Assembly: GCA_913062915.1 (NCBI GenBank)
Contig: CAJXWH010000002.1
Coordinates: 1 to 47,291, forward strand
Length of the DNA: 47,291 nt
Direction: 5' to 3'
Source of the DNA: an uncultured Acidiferrobacteraceae bacterium
GTDB taxonomy: Bacteria; Pseudomonadota; Gammaproteobacteria; Arenicellales; UBA868
Position numbers and translations under genes: made by a program. Every line of letters begins with the position of its first letter. Position 1 is the first letter of the stretch. Positions 35,754 through 45,057 of the stretch are shown here, in pieces. A model generated the notes under the pieces. That model worked only from the letters and a program-made list of their open reading frames with translations. It made no database searches and had not been told where the DNA came from.

Positions 35754-36527
35754 TCAGGAAGCGGTGTAGCCGCCATCGACGGTCCATGCTGCTGCCGTAA
35801 CAAATGACGCTTCGTCTGAGGCCAGGAAACCGATGACGCTTGCGATCTCTTCCGGCTCGGCGAACCGACCCATCGGGTGACGCCGGATCAGTTGCTGGTG
35901 CAGGTCTGGTGATTCAGCCAGACCCGCTGTCAGAGCGGTATAGACAAACCCCGGGCACACGGCATTGACGCGGATCTTCTCTGGGGCGAGGCGAACCCCG
36001 AGATCGCGGGTAATCTGAATGACCCCGCCCTTGCTGTGTGGATAAGGATTGAAGCCGTCGGATAAGGGCAAGTCGGGGTGATAGCTGATGAGTCCCATAA
36101 TGGAAGCCAGATTGACGATGGCCCCGCCCCCCTGCTGGCGCATGGCATCGACTGCCGCATGGCACATCATTAAGGTACCCTTCATATTAATACGCAGCAC
36201 CGCGTCCCATTTCTCCTCGTAATCGAGGGTCTCCTCAAGCCCGCGCGGCGTGATCCCAGCAGAATTTACAAGCACGTCCAAGCGGCCCGCGCCAGCGAGT
36301 ACGTCGGCCACCAGCCCCTCACACTGGACGCGCTCCCCCACATCGACGACCTGGGTGCTAAGCGGCCTGTCGCGACATTCCTTTGCCAGCTCATCCAACC
36401 CTTCGCGATCCACGTCTCCCGCAACCACCCGCGCACCTTCTTCCAGAAAACGCATGACTGTAGCCCGGCCAATCCCGGATGCAGCGCCGGTTACCAGTGT
36501 GACCTTATCGTTCAGCCGCTGGGTCAC
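35754..36527 (-). CDS. SDR family oxidoreductase (GTG start proposed)
   Basis: VTQRLNDKVTLVTGAASGIGRATVMRF; NSAG; YPHSKGG; GYTAS terminus. The ORF-track N-terminal extension overlaps another conserved gene, so the start was trimmed to GTG at 36527. Confidence 0.9.
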   Translation of the reverse strand: MTQRLNDKVTLVTGAASGIGRATVMRFLEEGARVVAGDVDREGLDELAKECRDRPLSTQVVDVGERVQCEGLVADVLAGAGRLDVLVNSAGITPRGLEETLDYEEKWDAVLRINMKGTLMMCHAAVDAMRQQGGGAIVNLASIMGLISYHPDLPLSDGFNPYPHSKGGVIQITRDLGVRLAPEKIRVNAVCPGFVYTALTAGLAESPDLHQQLIRRHPMGRFAEPEEIASVIGFLASDEASFVTAAAWTVDGGYTAS

Positions 36528-36831
36528 TGGCGGTTCTCGCAAGAAGCGAAGTCGTAATCTGGCACCACTCCTCATCGAGCGATCCGGAAAATTGCGTGTG
36601 ATCGCAACGACGGTACCAATAGCCGGCATTCGCCAGGTCACCTTCCTTCCGGTGCAAGTAGGCATGTACCCAGGCCTCGTCGGCACCACTCCCTTTCTGG
36701 ACTTCGCGGTGCGCAGTTTCCCAGTCCCCACAACCGTCGTACCACAATCCAGCCAATGCTCGACTGAGGCCGGCAGGGGGTGCCGCACTTCGTAAACTCA
36801 TTCGAAACCGTTCGAACTCAGGCGTTGTCAT
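36505..36831 (-). CDS. conserved hypothetical protein (HAYLHRKEGDLxNAxYWYRR family)
   Basis: DWETAHREVQKGSGADEAWVHAYLHRKEGDLANAGYWYRRCDHTQFSGSLDEEWCQI; pattern familiar from small conserved proteins of about 100 aa. Confidence 0.65.
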   Translation of the reverse strand: MTTPEFERFRMSLRSAAPPAGLSRALAGLWYDGCGDWETAHREVQKGSGADEAWVHAYLHRKEGDLANAGYWYRRCDHTQFSGSLDEEWCQITTSLLARTASDPAAER

Positions 36832-36961
36832 TGGGCAATCATCATCTCGATCAGCGTGAAACCGTTTTCTTGTCTATTCAGACAGAATTTTTCTCCCTAT
36901 TCATCGGTCACTTCGCCCTGAGATGCACAGTATGCCTTTGCGGATGGAATCTTGTAATTAC

Positions 36962-37696
36962 CTATTCAGACGGAGCGACTGACAGTCCTTCTACGCCGTG
37001 GCGTGCAATCAATTCGGCGATCAGGCCCGACGACTTGGCACTTTCGACATACTCGCGCAAATAGGTGAACCCAGCAGGTCGCCCGGCCGGGGTGCCAATG
37101 GCCTGCTGCACCGCGGTAAACCGACCCGCCAGAATTCTGGCGTTTTCTATTCGTTCGACGTCGAACAGCAGGCGAGGTTTAAGACCGGCCAGAGCATCCA
37201 GTTGTTCTCGAACAAAAAGGTCAAAGGACTCATTCAATCCCTCTGCCCGCACCAGTTCCGCATGCTGCAGATGCCGGCTGAGGTAGAGATCGTACGCACT
37301 TCGTGCAGCAACTGCGATGCGAACGCCTGCTTGGTCGACGTCTTTGATGGCTTGAATTTTCGAATCACCAGCGACCAGGTAGGTGGCTTCGATCTCAACA
37401 TAAGCGGCAGTGAAGTCGATGTGCTGCGCGCGAGCCGGTTCAGCGGCGATCAGCCCAATGTCCCAGGAATCATCCACAACAGCATCGGCCAGTTCCCCGG
37501 GTCTATTGAAACCGACATAACAAATTTCCACTTCCAGCGCTTTCGCGATGGAAGCCGCGAGATCTGGCGCCAACCCGGCGGGATCGCCGTTCTCCTTTTC
37601 ACCTGTCACCAGAAGAAAATTAGCGAGATTGATCGCGGCCCGCAAGACTCCTGTCGGTGCGAGTTCCCGCGCTGCAACGTTGGACATGTCAATCAC
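36962..37696 (-). CDS. periplasmic-binding-protein-like (SBP_bac_3-type) domain protein
   Basis: LRAAINLANFLLVTGEKENGDPAGLAPDLAASIAKALEVEICYVGFNRPGELADAVVDDSWDIGLIAAEPARAQHIDFTAAYVEIEATYLV. Confidence 0.8.
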   Translation of the reverse strand: MIDMSNVAARELAPTGVLRAAINLANFLLVTGEKENGDPAGLAPDLAASIAKALEVEICYVGFNRPGELADAVVDDSWDIGLIAAEPARAQHIDFTAAYVEIEATYLVAGDSKIQAIKDVDQAGVRIAVAARSAYDLYLSRHLQHAELVRAEGLNESFDLFVREQLDALAGLKPRLLFDVERIENARILAGRFTAVQQAIGTPAGRPAGFTYLREYVESAKSSGLIAELIARHGVEGLSVAPSE

Positions 37697-37779
37697 TTTG
37701 TACCTCGAAAAACGCCATTCTATATTCTGCCTGATTGAATATCTGCATTTTTATAATGATGACAGATATCGTTTTTCGA

Positions 37780-37809
37780 TTCACGACCGCCATCTGTTTT
37801 CTATACAAT
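37780..37809 (+). promoter_or_regulatory. possible sigma70-type promoter for the peroxiredoxin gene
   Basis: TTCACG (37780-37785), 16-nt spacer, TATACA (37802-37807), 31 nt upstream of the ATG at 37841. Confidence 0.3.
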
Positions 37810-37840
37810 GTTGTTTTTTTGCATTACTGAGGTCTAAGGG

Positions 37841-38314
37841 ATGTCGATTATAGAAGGCAAGAAGGCACCGGCTTTTACATTGCCAGATGAGAATGGCGAG
37901 GAAATCAAACTGAGCGACGTGGCAGGCAAGTGGCTGGTACTCTATTTCTACCCGCGCGACGACACCCCCGGCTGCACCATCGAGGCCTGCGACTTTACAT
38001 TGGGCATGAAGAAATTCGAGAAACTCGGGGCAATTGTTTACGGCTGCAGCCCAGATTCTCCTGACACCCATCAGAAGTTCATCCGCAAGTACGAACTCAA
38101 GATCAAACTGCTCTCCGACCCTTCTCACAAAATGATGGAGAAGTATGGAGCGTGGGGTGAAAAAAACATGTACGGAAAAATCACCCACGGCGTTATCCGC
38201 TCTACGACATTGATCGACCCCAATGGGAACGTCGCAAAGCATTGGAAGCGAGTAAGGGCGAAAGGCCACGCGGACCAAGTGCGAAACGTACTGGCCGCGT
38301 TACAGGCCGACTGA
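37841..38314 (+). CDS. bcp: thioredoxin-dependent peroxiredoxin (Bcp/PrxQ type)
   Basis: LVLYFYPRDDTPGCTIEACDFT (peroxidatic Cys), YGCSPDSPDTHQKF, GVIRSTTLIDPNG. Confidence 0.93.
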   Translation: MSIIEGKKAPAFTLPDENGEEIKLSDVAGKWLVLYFYPRDDTPGCTIEACDFTLGMKKFEKLGAIVYGCSPDSPDTHQKFIRKYELKIKLLSDPSHKMMEKYGAWGEKNMYGKITHGVIRSTTLIDPNGNVAKHWKRVRAKGHADQVRNVLAALQAD

Positions 38315-38347
38315 CCGAACAGGGTTGCAGGCGCGCCTACGACGAAG

Positions 38348-39142
38348 ATGCCGAACTTTGCCTGCAATATCGCTTTGCTCTTTACCGAACTCGACGTCAC
38401 CGAGCGTTTTGCAGCGGCCGCGAACGCCGGGTTTCGGGCAGTTGAATACCAGTTTCCATACGACCTCGACCCCACGATGCTGCGTAACCAACTGACAGCC
38501 CACGACTTGGAGTTGGTCTTATGCAACACCCCCCCGGGGGACCTGGGTGCGGGCGAGCGCGGATTCGCTGCCATCCCGGGGCGTGAACGCGACTTCGCTG
38601 CCAGTTTGGATACAGCCCTTTCATTCGCGGACCGAATCGGTTGTCCGAGCCTCCACGTTATGGCGGGAGTCATACCGGATCGCCTGCCCCTGGAAGACTG
38701 CCGCGAGACCTTTGTTGGGAATCTAAAGCACGCAGCTTTGCGGGCCGCTGAAAAGAATATCACGCTGCTGATCGAGCCGATCAACAACGTCGATATGCCG
38801 GGGTATTTCCTTCACACTGCACACGATGCGGCCCACATCATCGAAGCGGTCGATGAACCCAATGTACGTTTGCAACTCGATCTCTACCACGCCCAGATGA
38901 TGCGCGGGCAACTGGCGGATCATATTCGTCGCTACTTACCCATCACCGGCCACGTGCAAATTGCCGGAGTGCCCGGTCGGCATGAACCAAGTACCGGTGA
39001 AATCAATTACCCCTACCTGTTCACGCTGCTGGACGACCTCGCGTATAAAGGCTGGGTCGGCTGCGAATACTTCCCTGCGGGAGAGACACTGGCAGGGCTC
39101 AGTTGGTTTGAACCCTATCGGTCGCCAGCGGCGGCAACGTAG
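38348..39142 (+). CDS. hydroxypyruvate isomerase family protein (TIM barrel, Hyi-like)
   Basis: MPNFACNIALLFTELDVTERFAAAANAGFRAVEYQFPYD; LLIEPINNVDMPGYFL; LQLDLYHAQMMRGQLAD; GHVQIAGVPGRHEPSTGEINY; GCEYFPAGET. Confidence 0.92.
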   Translation: MPNFACNIALLFTELDVTERFAAAANAGFRAVEYQFPYDLDPTMLRNQLTAHDLELVLCNTPPGDLGAGERGFAAIPGRERDFAASLDTALSFADRIGCPSLHVMAGVIPDRLPLEDCRETFVGNLKHAALRAAEKNITLLIEPINNVDMPGYFLHTAHDAAHIIEAVDEPNVRLQLDLYHAQMMRGQLADHIRRYLPITGHVQIAGVPGRHEPSTGEINYPYLFTLLDDLAYKGWVGCEYFPAGETLAGLSWFEPYRSPAAAT

Positions 39143-39153
39143 TTTGCACTTTC

Positions 39154-39978
39154 TTACTGCAATTCCTCTGCCAGTGCTTTGATCTCAAACTGATACTGGC
39201 CCCGGGTCCGCGCGACCTGCGCTTCGAGGGCAAGAATGGTATCGATCAATGTGTTGCGGGCAGTCCGGCGCACCATCCACTTCGGCAGTGCGCCTCCAGG
39301 ATCGACATCCAGACCATACTCAATCTCTATGGAATCGGCGTCGACCCGTTTTAAGAGGAAATAAATCTCGGAATACGGGATCCGGACCCGGCCTTCGACC
39401 AGCGGGAGTAGATCCGGCTGCGCCCGCGTCAAGACACGATATCTATGGTTAGTCTCAATTTTTTCGGCAACGACTTCGACGACGGTATCACGATCCGATA
39501 CGGGCCACGGAGAATCGGTCACACTATAGACCCATGTCGTTCGCGCATCGAGTCGCTTGATCTCGCGCGACTCTGTGCAATTGGGGACCCACTCAGGAGC
39601 ACGTTCGTTGTCCAGTATCACAGCCATGGCATGAAAAATCTCACCATAGATCTGCCCCCGGGCGCGAAGTTCCGGCAACACACGGCCCAGCCGGTCCCGG
39701 CTCCACACGGTGACACCCCGATCAATAGCCACCTCTGTCCACGCAGGCTCGCCCGCGCCCTGAATGATTGGGCTCGCGAGAAAAACCAGAAAACAAAAGA
39801 CCGTACAGTTCCGAATATGCGTGCGCCAAGGCGGAGCTTTTTTCTCCCAAGTTCTCGGCCGATGCCAGGAAGCAATCAATGGTTGGTTCGACCTCGACCC
39901 TCGAACCGGGTCGAGACTCGACATCACCTGAACCTGCCTATCAACGCCAGCGACGACGCCAGATACTGACCAAAACAA
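39154..39978 (-). CDS. START/SRPBCC domain protein, probable secreted
   Basis: VTVWSRDRLGRVLPELRARGQI...WVYSVTDSPWPVSDRDTVVEVV; hydrophobic CTVFCFLVFLASPIIQGAG suggests the true start is internal. Confidence 0.7.
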   Translation of the reverse strand: MFWSVSGVVAGVDRQVQVMSSLDPVRGSRSNQPLIASWHRPRTWEKKAPPWRTHIRNCTVFCFLVFLASPIIQGAGEPAWTEVAIDRGVTVWSRDRLGRVLPELRARGQIYGEIFHAMAVILDNERAPEWVPNCTESREIKRLDARTTWVYSVTDSPWPVSDRDTVVEVVAEKIETNHRYRVLTRAQPDLLPLVEGRVRIPYSEIYFLLKRVDADSIEIEYGLDVDPGGALPKWMVRRTARNTLIDTILALEAQVARTRGQYQFEIKALAEELQ

Positions 39979-41842
39979 GAACCGTCAGAAAAAACGGCAT
40001 GATTGCAATGTTTAGGTTCCTCAGTAACGAACCCAACTGATTAATATTCTTATCGAGGTTCCTCTGGACTGCCCGCAATTCTTGTCTGAGTGACATTCGC
40101 TGGTTGACGAACCGCTCTATTTCGTCATGCTGTTCGTCCGTCCACAGAACATCACCCGTGTCTTCGCGGGCTGACTCGAGTTCCAACAAATTGCGTTCCG
40201 TCTCGGCAAGTTCGTTTTGCAATCGCTCTTCGGCCAGTCTGAAACGGGCTTCTGCTGCAACACGAAGCTTATCGACCCGCGTGAATGGGCGCGAATAATT
40301 GGCACGACTACGAACTGCAATCAGATCCGAATTGCCGGATAGATTGTCGAGTGCGTTGATAACAAATGCGCCGTTGCTTGCAAATGAACTGGCAATGTTC
40401 TGGCCGAAAAAATCCCGAACTCGTACCCACATCTGGTTGGTCAGCATATCGACATCGCCCACCACAATCAGGTTTGCTGGCGAAACCGACGTGGCCAGGT
40501 GCGGGCGCAGCATCGCCGTGGATTCATTGTTTGACTCAGCCTCCTGCGCATCGGCGTTGCGCTCTGGGGGGCCGCTTGGAAACGCGCTCGGCAGGTCGCC
40601 GTTGATCCGGGCCGCCAATGTATACCGCTGGCCCGTCGGCTCGAATCCCGCGTGCAAAGTAGAGGGATCGGGTAGATAGATGAATGCGGTCGACGGCAAT
40701 AAAGCAGCCGAAGTGCTGGAAGTAATCAGCGGTTCAATCGTTACTGGGCCATTCTCTATAACCTTGAAATATCCGGCCGTACCCACATTGATAGTGCCCA
40801 GATTCGCCGTTAGGACGTCGTCGCTATTCAACTCATCAGAGGTGATACCGAGATATCCAAAGTGCCGAACGGCACGCTGATCGGCATCTGAATATGCCTG
40901 CAGCGCGAGCCGCGCATCAGCCACCACGTCATTTGAGGAAAACTCGATGCCCCAGGCTTTGAACAAGACGGGCAGGTCGGAATACTGCCCCATCGCAGGA
41001 AGTTGAGTGGGCACCAGTTCGGGTGGCAGCGGGTCTGATTCAGCGATCGGGTCAACAAAAATCAACGCCGTCCCGCCGCGCATGACGAACTGGTCGATTG
41101 CATACAGCGTCGCTGCGCCCGTGTTCTTAGGCTGAACGACCCACAGCACACTGACATCGTTAGGAATATCTACAAAATCCGTTCCGAGGTTGCGCAACTC
41201 GAACAACTGTTCAACCTGCTTATAAATCACCCATGGATCGACGATCTGCTGCGTTCGTGGATCAAGGCCCCCGGCGATTCGCGCATCGGAAACCAGGCCG
41301 ATCACGGGCTTATCCACGGTGGCCAGCGTGGCCACCAACTTGGCAATATCGTATTCGAGGAACGCTTCCTTGTCCGGCTGAAAAAATCCGATGATCTCGA
41401 CGCCATCGGCACTGTTTTTTCCTGCCAGACCCATGTACACCGGATCCGGGCTGCTGGCCAGGGGCACGCTTTGCAACCCGAACTGCACGGCACGGTCTTC
41501 ATCCTCGGAAAATGGAAGTGGGTCGATGATCTCGAGTATCAGATTGCCTTTCGCGGCATCTTCAAATTCCTCGAGCACTTCTTGAACCCGGCCGGCATAG
41601 TCCCGCAGCGCCGGTATGTTCCGCGTCACTTGATCCGAGAAATAGAAATACAAATGTAACGGCTCTTCGAGGCCGTCCAGGATCCGTTCCGTGCCCTTTG
41701 ACAACGTGTAGAGACGGTTTTCTGTCAGATCGATACGCCAACCCTGAAACACCCGGTCACTGACAATCACGGCAGCAATAAAACCTAAGACCAGAACCGC
41801 CAGGCTCGATGCGTTCCATCGCCGTTGAAATTTTCGTTTCAC
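39941..41842 (-). CDS. GldG-like ABC-transport auxiliary protein
   Basis: N-terminal TM, RIDLTENRLYTLSKGTERILDGLEEPLHLYFYFSD, VLWVVQPKNT...AIDQFVMRGGTALIFVDP, C-terminal TM. Confidence 0.85.
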   Translation of the reverse strand: MKRKFQRRWNASSLAVLVLGFIAAVIVSDRVFQGWRIDLTENRLYTLSKGTERILDGLEEPLHLYFYFSDQVTRNIPALRDYAGRVQEVLEEFEDAAKGNLILEIIDPLPFSEDEDRAVQFGLQSVPLASSPDPVYMGLAGKNSADGVEIIGFFQPDKEAFLEYDIAKLVATLATVDKPVIGLVSDARIAGGLDPRTQQIVDPWVIYKQVEQLFELRNLGTDFVDIPNDVSVLWVVQPKNTGAATLYAIDQFVMRGGTALIFVDPIAESDPLPPELVPTQLPAMGQYSDLPVLFKAWGIEFSSNDVVADARLALQAYSDADQRAVRHFGYLGITSDELNSDDVLTANLGTINVGTAGYFKVIENGPVTIEPLITSSTSAALLPSTAFIYLPDPSTLHAGFEPTGQRYTLAARINGDLPSAFPSGPPERNADAQEAESNNESTAMLRPHLATSVSPANLIVVGDVDMLTNQMWVRVRDFFGQNIASSFASNGAFVINALDNLSGNSDLIAVRSRANYSRPFTRVDKLRVAAEARFRLAEERLQNELAETERNLLELESAREDTGDVLWTDEQHDEIERFVNQRMSLRQELRAVQRNLDKNINQLGSLLRNLNIAIMPFFLTVLVLVSIWRRRWR

Positions 41843-41845
41843 GGT

Positions 41846-42580
41846 TTACTCTGCCTGCTTCCAACGCAAAACAATGGTGTTGGCGTAAAGAAAAGCCGAG
41901 ATCAGTAAACCAAAATAGATCAGGTCTCGAAGATCAATCACGCCTTTGCTGATGTTCTCGAAGTGCGTCAGGAAACTCAAAGACGCAATCCCGTCAACCA
42001 GAGTCTGCGGGGCCCAAGACGTGAAAAAATCCAGCACCATCGGGAAACCCGAGGCTAGAAACACAAAACAAACGACCACCGTAATCACGAATGCAATCAC
42101 CTGGTTGCGTGTAGTTGCCGACAGACACGCGCCGATGGCGAGAAATCCGCCCGCCATTAGAAAGCTGCCGATGTACGCGGCTACAATTGCGCCGTTATCC
42201 GGGTCACCGAGATAGTTGACTGTGATCCAGATTGGAAATGTCAACAACAGTGCGACCCCTGTAAAAGCCCAGGCAGCAAGATATTTTCCGAGTACAGCCT
42301 GCCATGGCGTAATCGGCAGCGTCATCAGCAACTCGATGCTACCGGTCTTTCGCTCCTCCGCCCAAAGACGCATAGCGATTGCTGGCACCAGAAGCAGGTA
42401 GAGCCAGGGGTGAAAAACAAAAAACGGTGCGAGGTCGGCCTGACCACGCTCGTAGAAATTCCCAAGATAGAACGTGAATGTGCTCATCAACACCAGGAAA
42501 ATGACGATAAACACGTAAGCGACCGGGGTCGCAAAATAACTTTTCAGTTCGCGGCGAAACAGTGCGCTGATGGTATTCAT
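41846..42580 (-). CDS. ABC-2 permease (GldF-like)
   Basis: MNTISALFRRELKSYFATPVAYVFIVIFLVLMSTFTFYLG; AMRLWAEERKTGSIELLMTLPITPWQAVLGKYLAA. Confidence 0.9.
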   Translation of the reverse strand: MNTISALFRRELKSYFATPVAYVFIVIFLVLMSTFTFYLGNFYERGQADLAPFFVFHPWLYLLLVPAIAMRLWAEERKTGSIELLMTLPITPWQAVLGKYLAAWAFTGVALLLTFPIWITVNYLGDPDNGAIVAAYIGSFLMAGGFLAIGACLSATTRNQVIAFVITVVVCFVFLASGFPMVLDFFTSWAPQTLVDGIASLSFLTHFENISKGVIDLRDLIYFGLLISAFLYANTIVLRWKQAE

Positions 42581-43521
42581 GCGTGGCTGCCGCCGGTGAT
42601 TTCCCGAAACACTTGATCGAGTTGTCCAGTCTCGAGTTGCAAGCTGGTGATGTCCCAGTTCTGGCGCGAAATGAGATCGAAAACCTCCTGCCACGTTTCA
42701 CCGTCTCTGGTCTGGGCCCCTGCCAACACCGTAATGGTTCGACTGCTGGGGTCCACTTCGACACCGTCGATAGAAACCAGCTGAGCCAACGCCGCCTGTG
42801 CCTGATCAAGGTTTTCATTTGCCCCGACACTCAGGCGAACGGCATTGTGGTAACGGGAGCGACGGGCCAACTGCTCCGGGGTGTCGTCTGCGAGTATCGA
42901 TCCATTTGCGATGATGATCGCGCGTGTGCAGACGGCCTCCACTTCTTCCAGTATGTGCGTAGACAAAACGATCATCTTGTTGGTCGCCATTGACCGAATG
43001 AGTTCGCGCACCTCGTGCTTCTGGTTCGGATCCAATCCATCGGTCGGTTCATCCAGAATCAGTACTTCGGGGTCATGAATAATGGCCTGGGCCAATCCGA
43101 CCCTGCGTTTGAAACCCTTGGACAGGGTATCTATTGACTGATTTAGCACCGGCGCCAGATGCAGCGCCTCGATCACTGAATCCAAGCGGGTATTTCTGTC
43201 CGTACCTGTCAAATGACGAATATCTGCAACGAATTCGAGAAATGAACGCGGTGTCATCTCGGGATAACATGGCGCGCCTTCCGGCAAATAGCCGATACAA
43301 CGCCTTGCTTCCAATGGCGCTTGATCAATGTCATGGCCGCAGATTGAAATGCGGCCTACGGTCGGTGGCACAAAACCGGTCACCATTTTCATGGTGGTTG
43401 ACTTACCAGCCCCGTTCGGGCCTAGAAAACCAAGCACTTCACCTGGCGCACAACAAAAGCTCAGGTCATCTACAACGGTGTGCGAACCGTATCGCTTGGT
43501 AAGATTTTCTATTTTTAACAT
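42577..43521 (-). CDS. ABC transporter ATP-binding protein (GldA-like)
   Basis: FLGPNGAGKSTTMKMVTGF, LSKGFKRRVGLAQAIIHDPEVLILDEPTDGLDPNQ; 4-nt overlap with permease. Confidence 0.93.
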   Translation of the reverse strand: MLKIENLTKRYGSHTVVDDLSFCCAPGEVLGFLGPNGAGKSTTMKMVTGFVPPTVGRISICGHDIDQAPLEARRCIGYLPEGAPCYPEMTPRSFLEFVADIRHLTGTDRNTRLDSVIEALHLAPVLNQSIDTLSKGFKRRVGLAQAIIHDPEVLILDEPTDGLDPNQKHEVRELIRSMATNKMIVLSTHILEEVEAVCTRAIIIANGSILADDTPEQLARRSRYHNAVRLSVGANENLDQAQAALAQLVSIDGVEVDPSSRTITVLAGAQTRDGETWQEVFDLISRQNWDITSLQLETGQLDQVFREITGGSHA

Positions 43522-43914
43522 GGGTGGCCACAAAAAAACGCCCCGAATTCAAGGTGGCGACATCTTTTATCAAACTCCACTGGCGCTTTCAACATCTTGC
43601 AAACCCGGGCGGCGTTAAAAATCGCAAGATGCTCTGTGTATCGCCGAACAACTAAGCGCGGGGCTGGTCGATATCGCGTACTACCGAGATTGCGCATCAC
43701 AGCACCGCGAAAATTCGCGCGCGTCCACGATCATCTGTTCACCAAACTCTCCGAACTCTTCGACCGGGCGGATATCATACTCCCCACACTTCGAACCCCG
43801 CCTGAACGAGGCACTGGGACTATGGGCAATCCCATCGCCCCACACCCGGCAAACCCGCGGGGGTCGATCCACAACGCCGCACTCGACGCGATAATCGGCC
43901 TTTTGCGTTTCTAT

Positions 43915-44865
43915 TCACGCCGCAATACCCCGAGTGGTAATGAACCGCTCTTCCAGAAAAGTGGTCATTTCATCGATGCAGATATCGCCCTGCGAGATAA
44001 CCCGCGTCACACAGACGAACAAGTGGATCTGGCCTTCGAATTCTCGATACTGTACAGGTACTCCCGCGTCTCGCAATCGATCGGCGTAAGTCCTCCCCTC
44101 GGCGCGCAAGGGATCGAACCCACCGGTTATGATCATCGTCGCTGGCTGACCGGACAAATCTGACGCGCGTAACGGTGAAGCTCTGGGGTCCGAAATATCT
44201 GCCGAATCGCCCAAGTAGTGACCGCGGAACCATTCCATTCGCTCGCGGGGGATAACAAAAGCATCCGGCATTTCCTTGAATGATGAAGTATCGAACGAAA
44301 AATCGAGTGACGGGTAAATCAGCAATTGAGCAATGGGCAGGGGCATACCCGATGGCACCGCCTGCTGGCTGACTACAGCGGCAAGATTCCCTCCGGCGCT
44401 GTCGCCAGCGACCGCAATTCGATGCTTGTCTCCGCCCCACTCATCTGTGTTCTGGCAAAGCCAGTCATAGGTAGCAATGCAATCGTCCACCGCCGCCGGA
44501 AACCGATGCTCCGGCGCCAGTCGATAATCCACCGCCGCGACCAGACACCTTGCGCCAAGCGACAACTTAGCGCATAGCGTGTCATGAGTATCGAGATCAC
44601 CTTGCACCCAACCGCCACCATGAAAATAAACAAGCACCGGAAGCAGGCCGCCTTCCGCTGAATTAGGCACGTACAACCGCACTGGAATCTCACCGGCAGG
44701 CCCCGGGATCTTTCGGTTCTCTTTGCGAGCCAAGCGAGGTGCCGGGGTCTCGAAGACCTCAATAAGGCGGGTGAGCTGGCGGCGGGATTCCACCGGCGTT
44801 GGCAATACTCCGGGTCTGCGTACCCGTTGAATGAATTCGGCCACGACCTGCGCTTTTGGATCCAT
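43915..44865 (-). CDS. alpha/beta hydrolase (hormone-sensitive-lipase/HSL family)
   Basis: VLVYFHGGGWVQGD (HGGG) and IAVAGDSAGGNLAAVV (GDSAGG). Confidence 0.92.
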   Translation of the reverse strand: MDPKAQVVAEFIQRVRRPGVLPTPVESRRQLTRLIEVFETPAPRLARKENRKIPGPAGEIPVRLYVPNSAEGGLLPVLVYFHGGGWVQGDLDTHDTLCAKLSLGARCLVAAVDYRLAPEHRFPAAVDDCIATYDWLCQNTDEWGGDKHRIAVAGDSAGGNLAAVVSQQAVPSGMPLPIAQLLIYPSLDFSFDTSSFKEMPDAFVIPRERMEWFRGHYLGDSADISDPRASPLRASDLSGQPATMIITGGFDPLRAEGRTYADRLRDAGVPVQYREFEGQIHLFVCVTRVISQGDICIDEMTTFLEERFITTRGIAA

Positions 44866-45057
44866 CAAACGATCGCCTATCCTGCGCCTGCGCCCAACCA
44901 GGATTATCCGGACAACCCAGCTTGGCAACCTGGTAAGCGCGAGCCGAAAAAACAGCTTTGGTTGCTGATTGATTGTATTTGACTCCCTAACGTCGACCTA
45001 CCACCGCACTGAACGCCTCTTTATTTTGGCAATCTCGCCTTATCCACGTGGGCACGT

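Noticed and set aside
36528-36788. N-terminal extension of the SDR in the ORF track (MRHPLPASVEHW...)
   Set aside because: Lies over the conserved HAYLHRKEGDL protein in another frame and precedes the normal Rossmann start.
43597-44163. 188-aa plus-strand ORF
   Set aside because: Antisense over the end of the HSL-family hydrolase; no family motifs.
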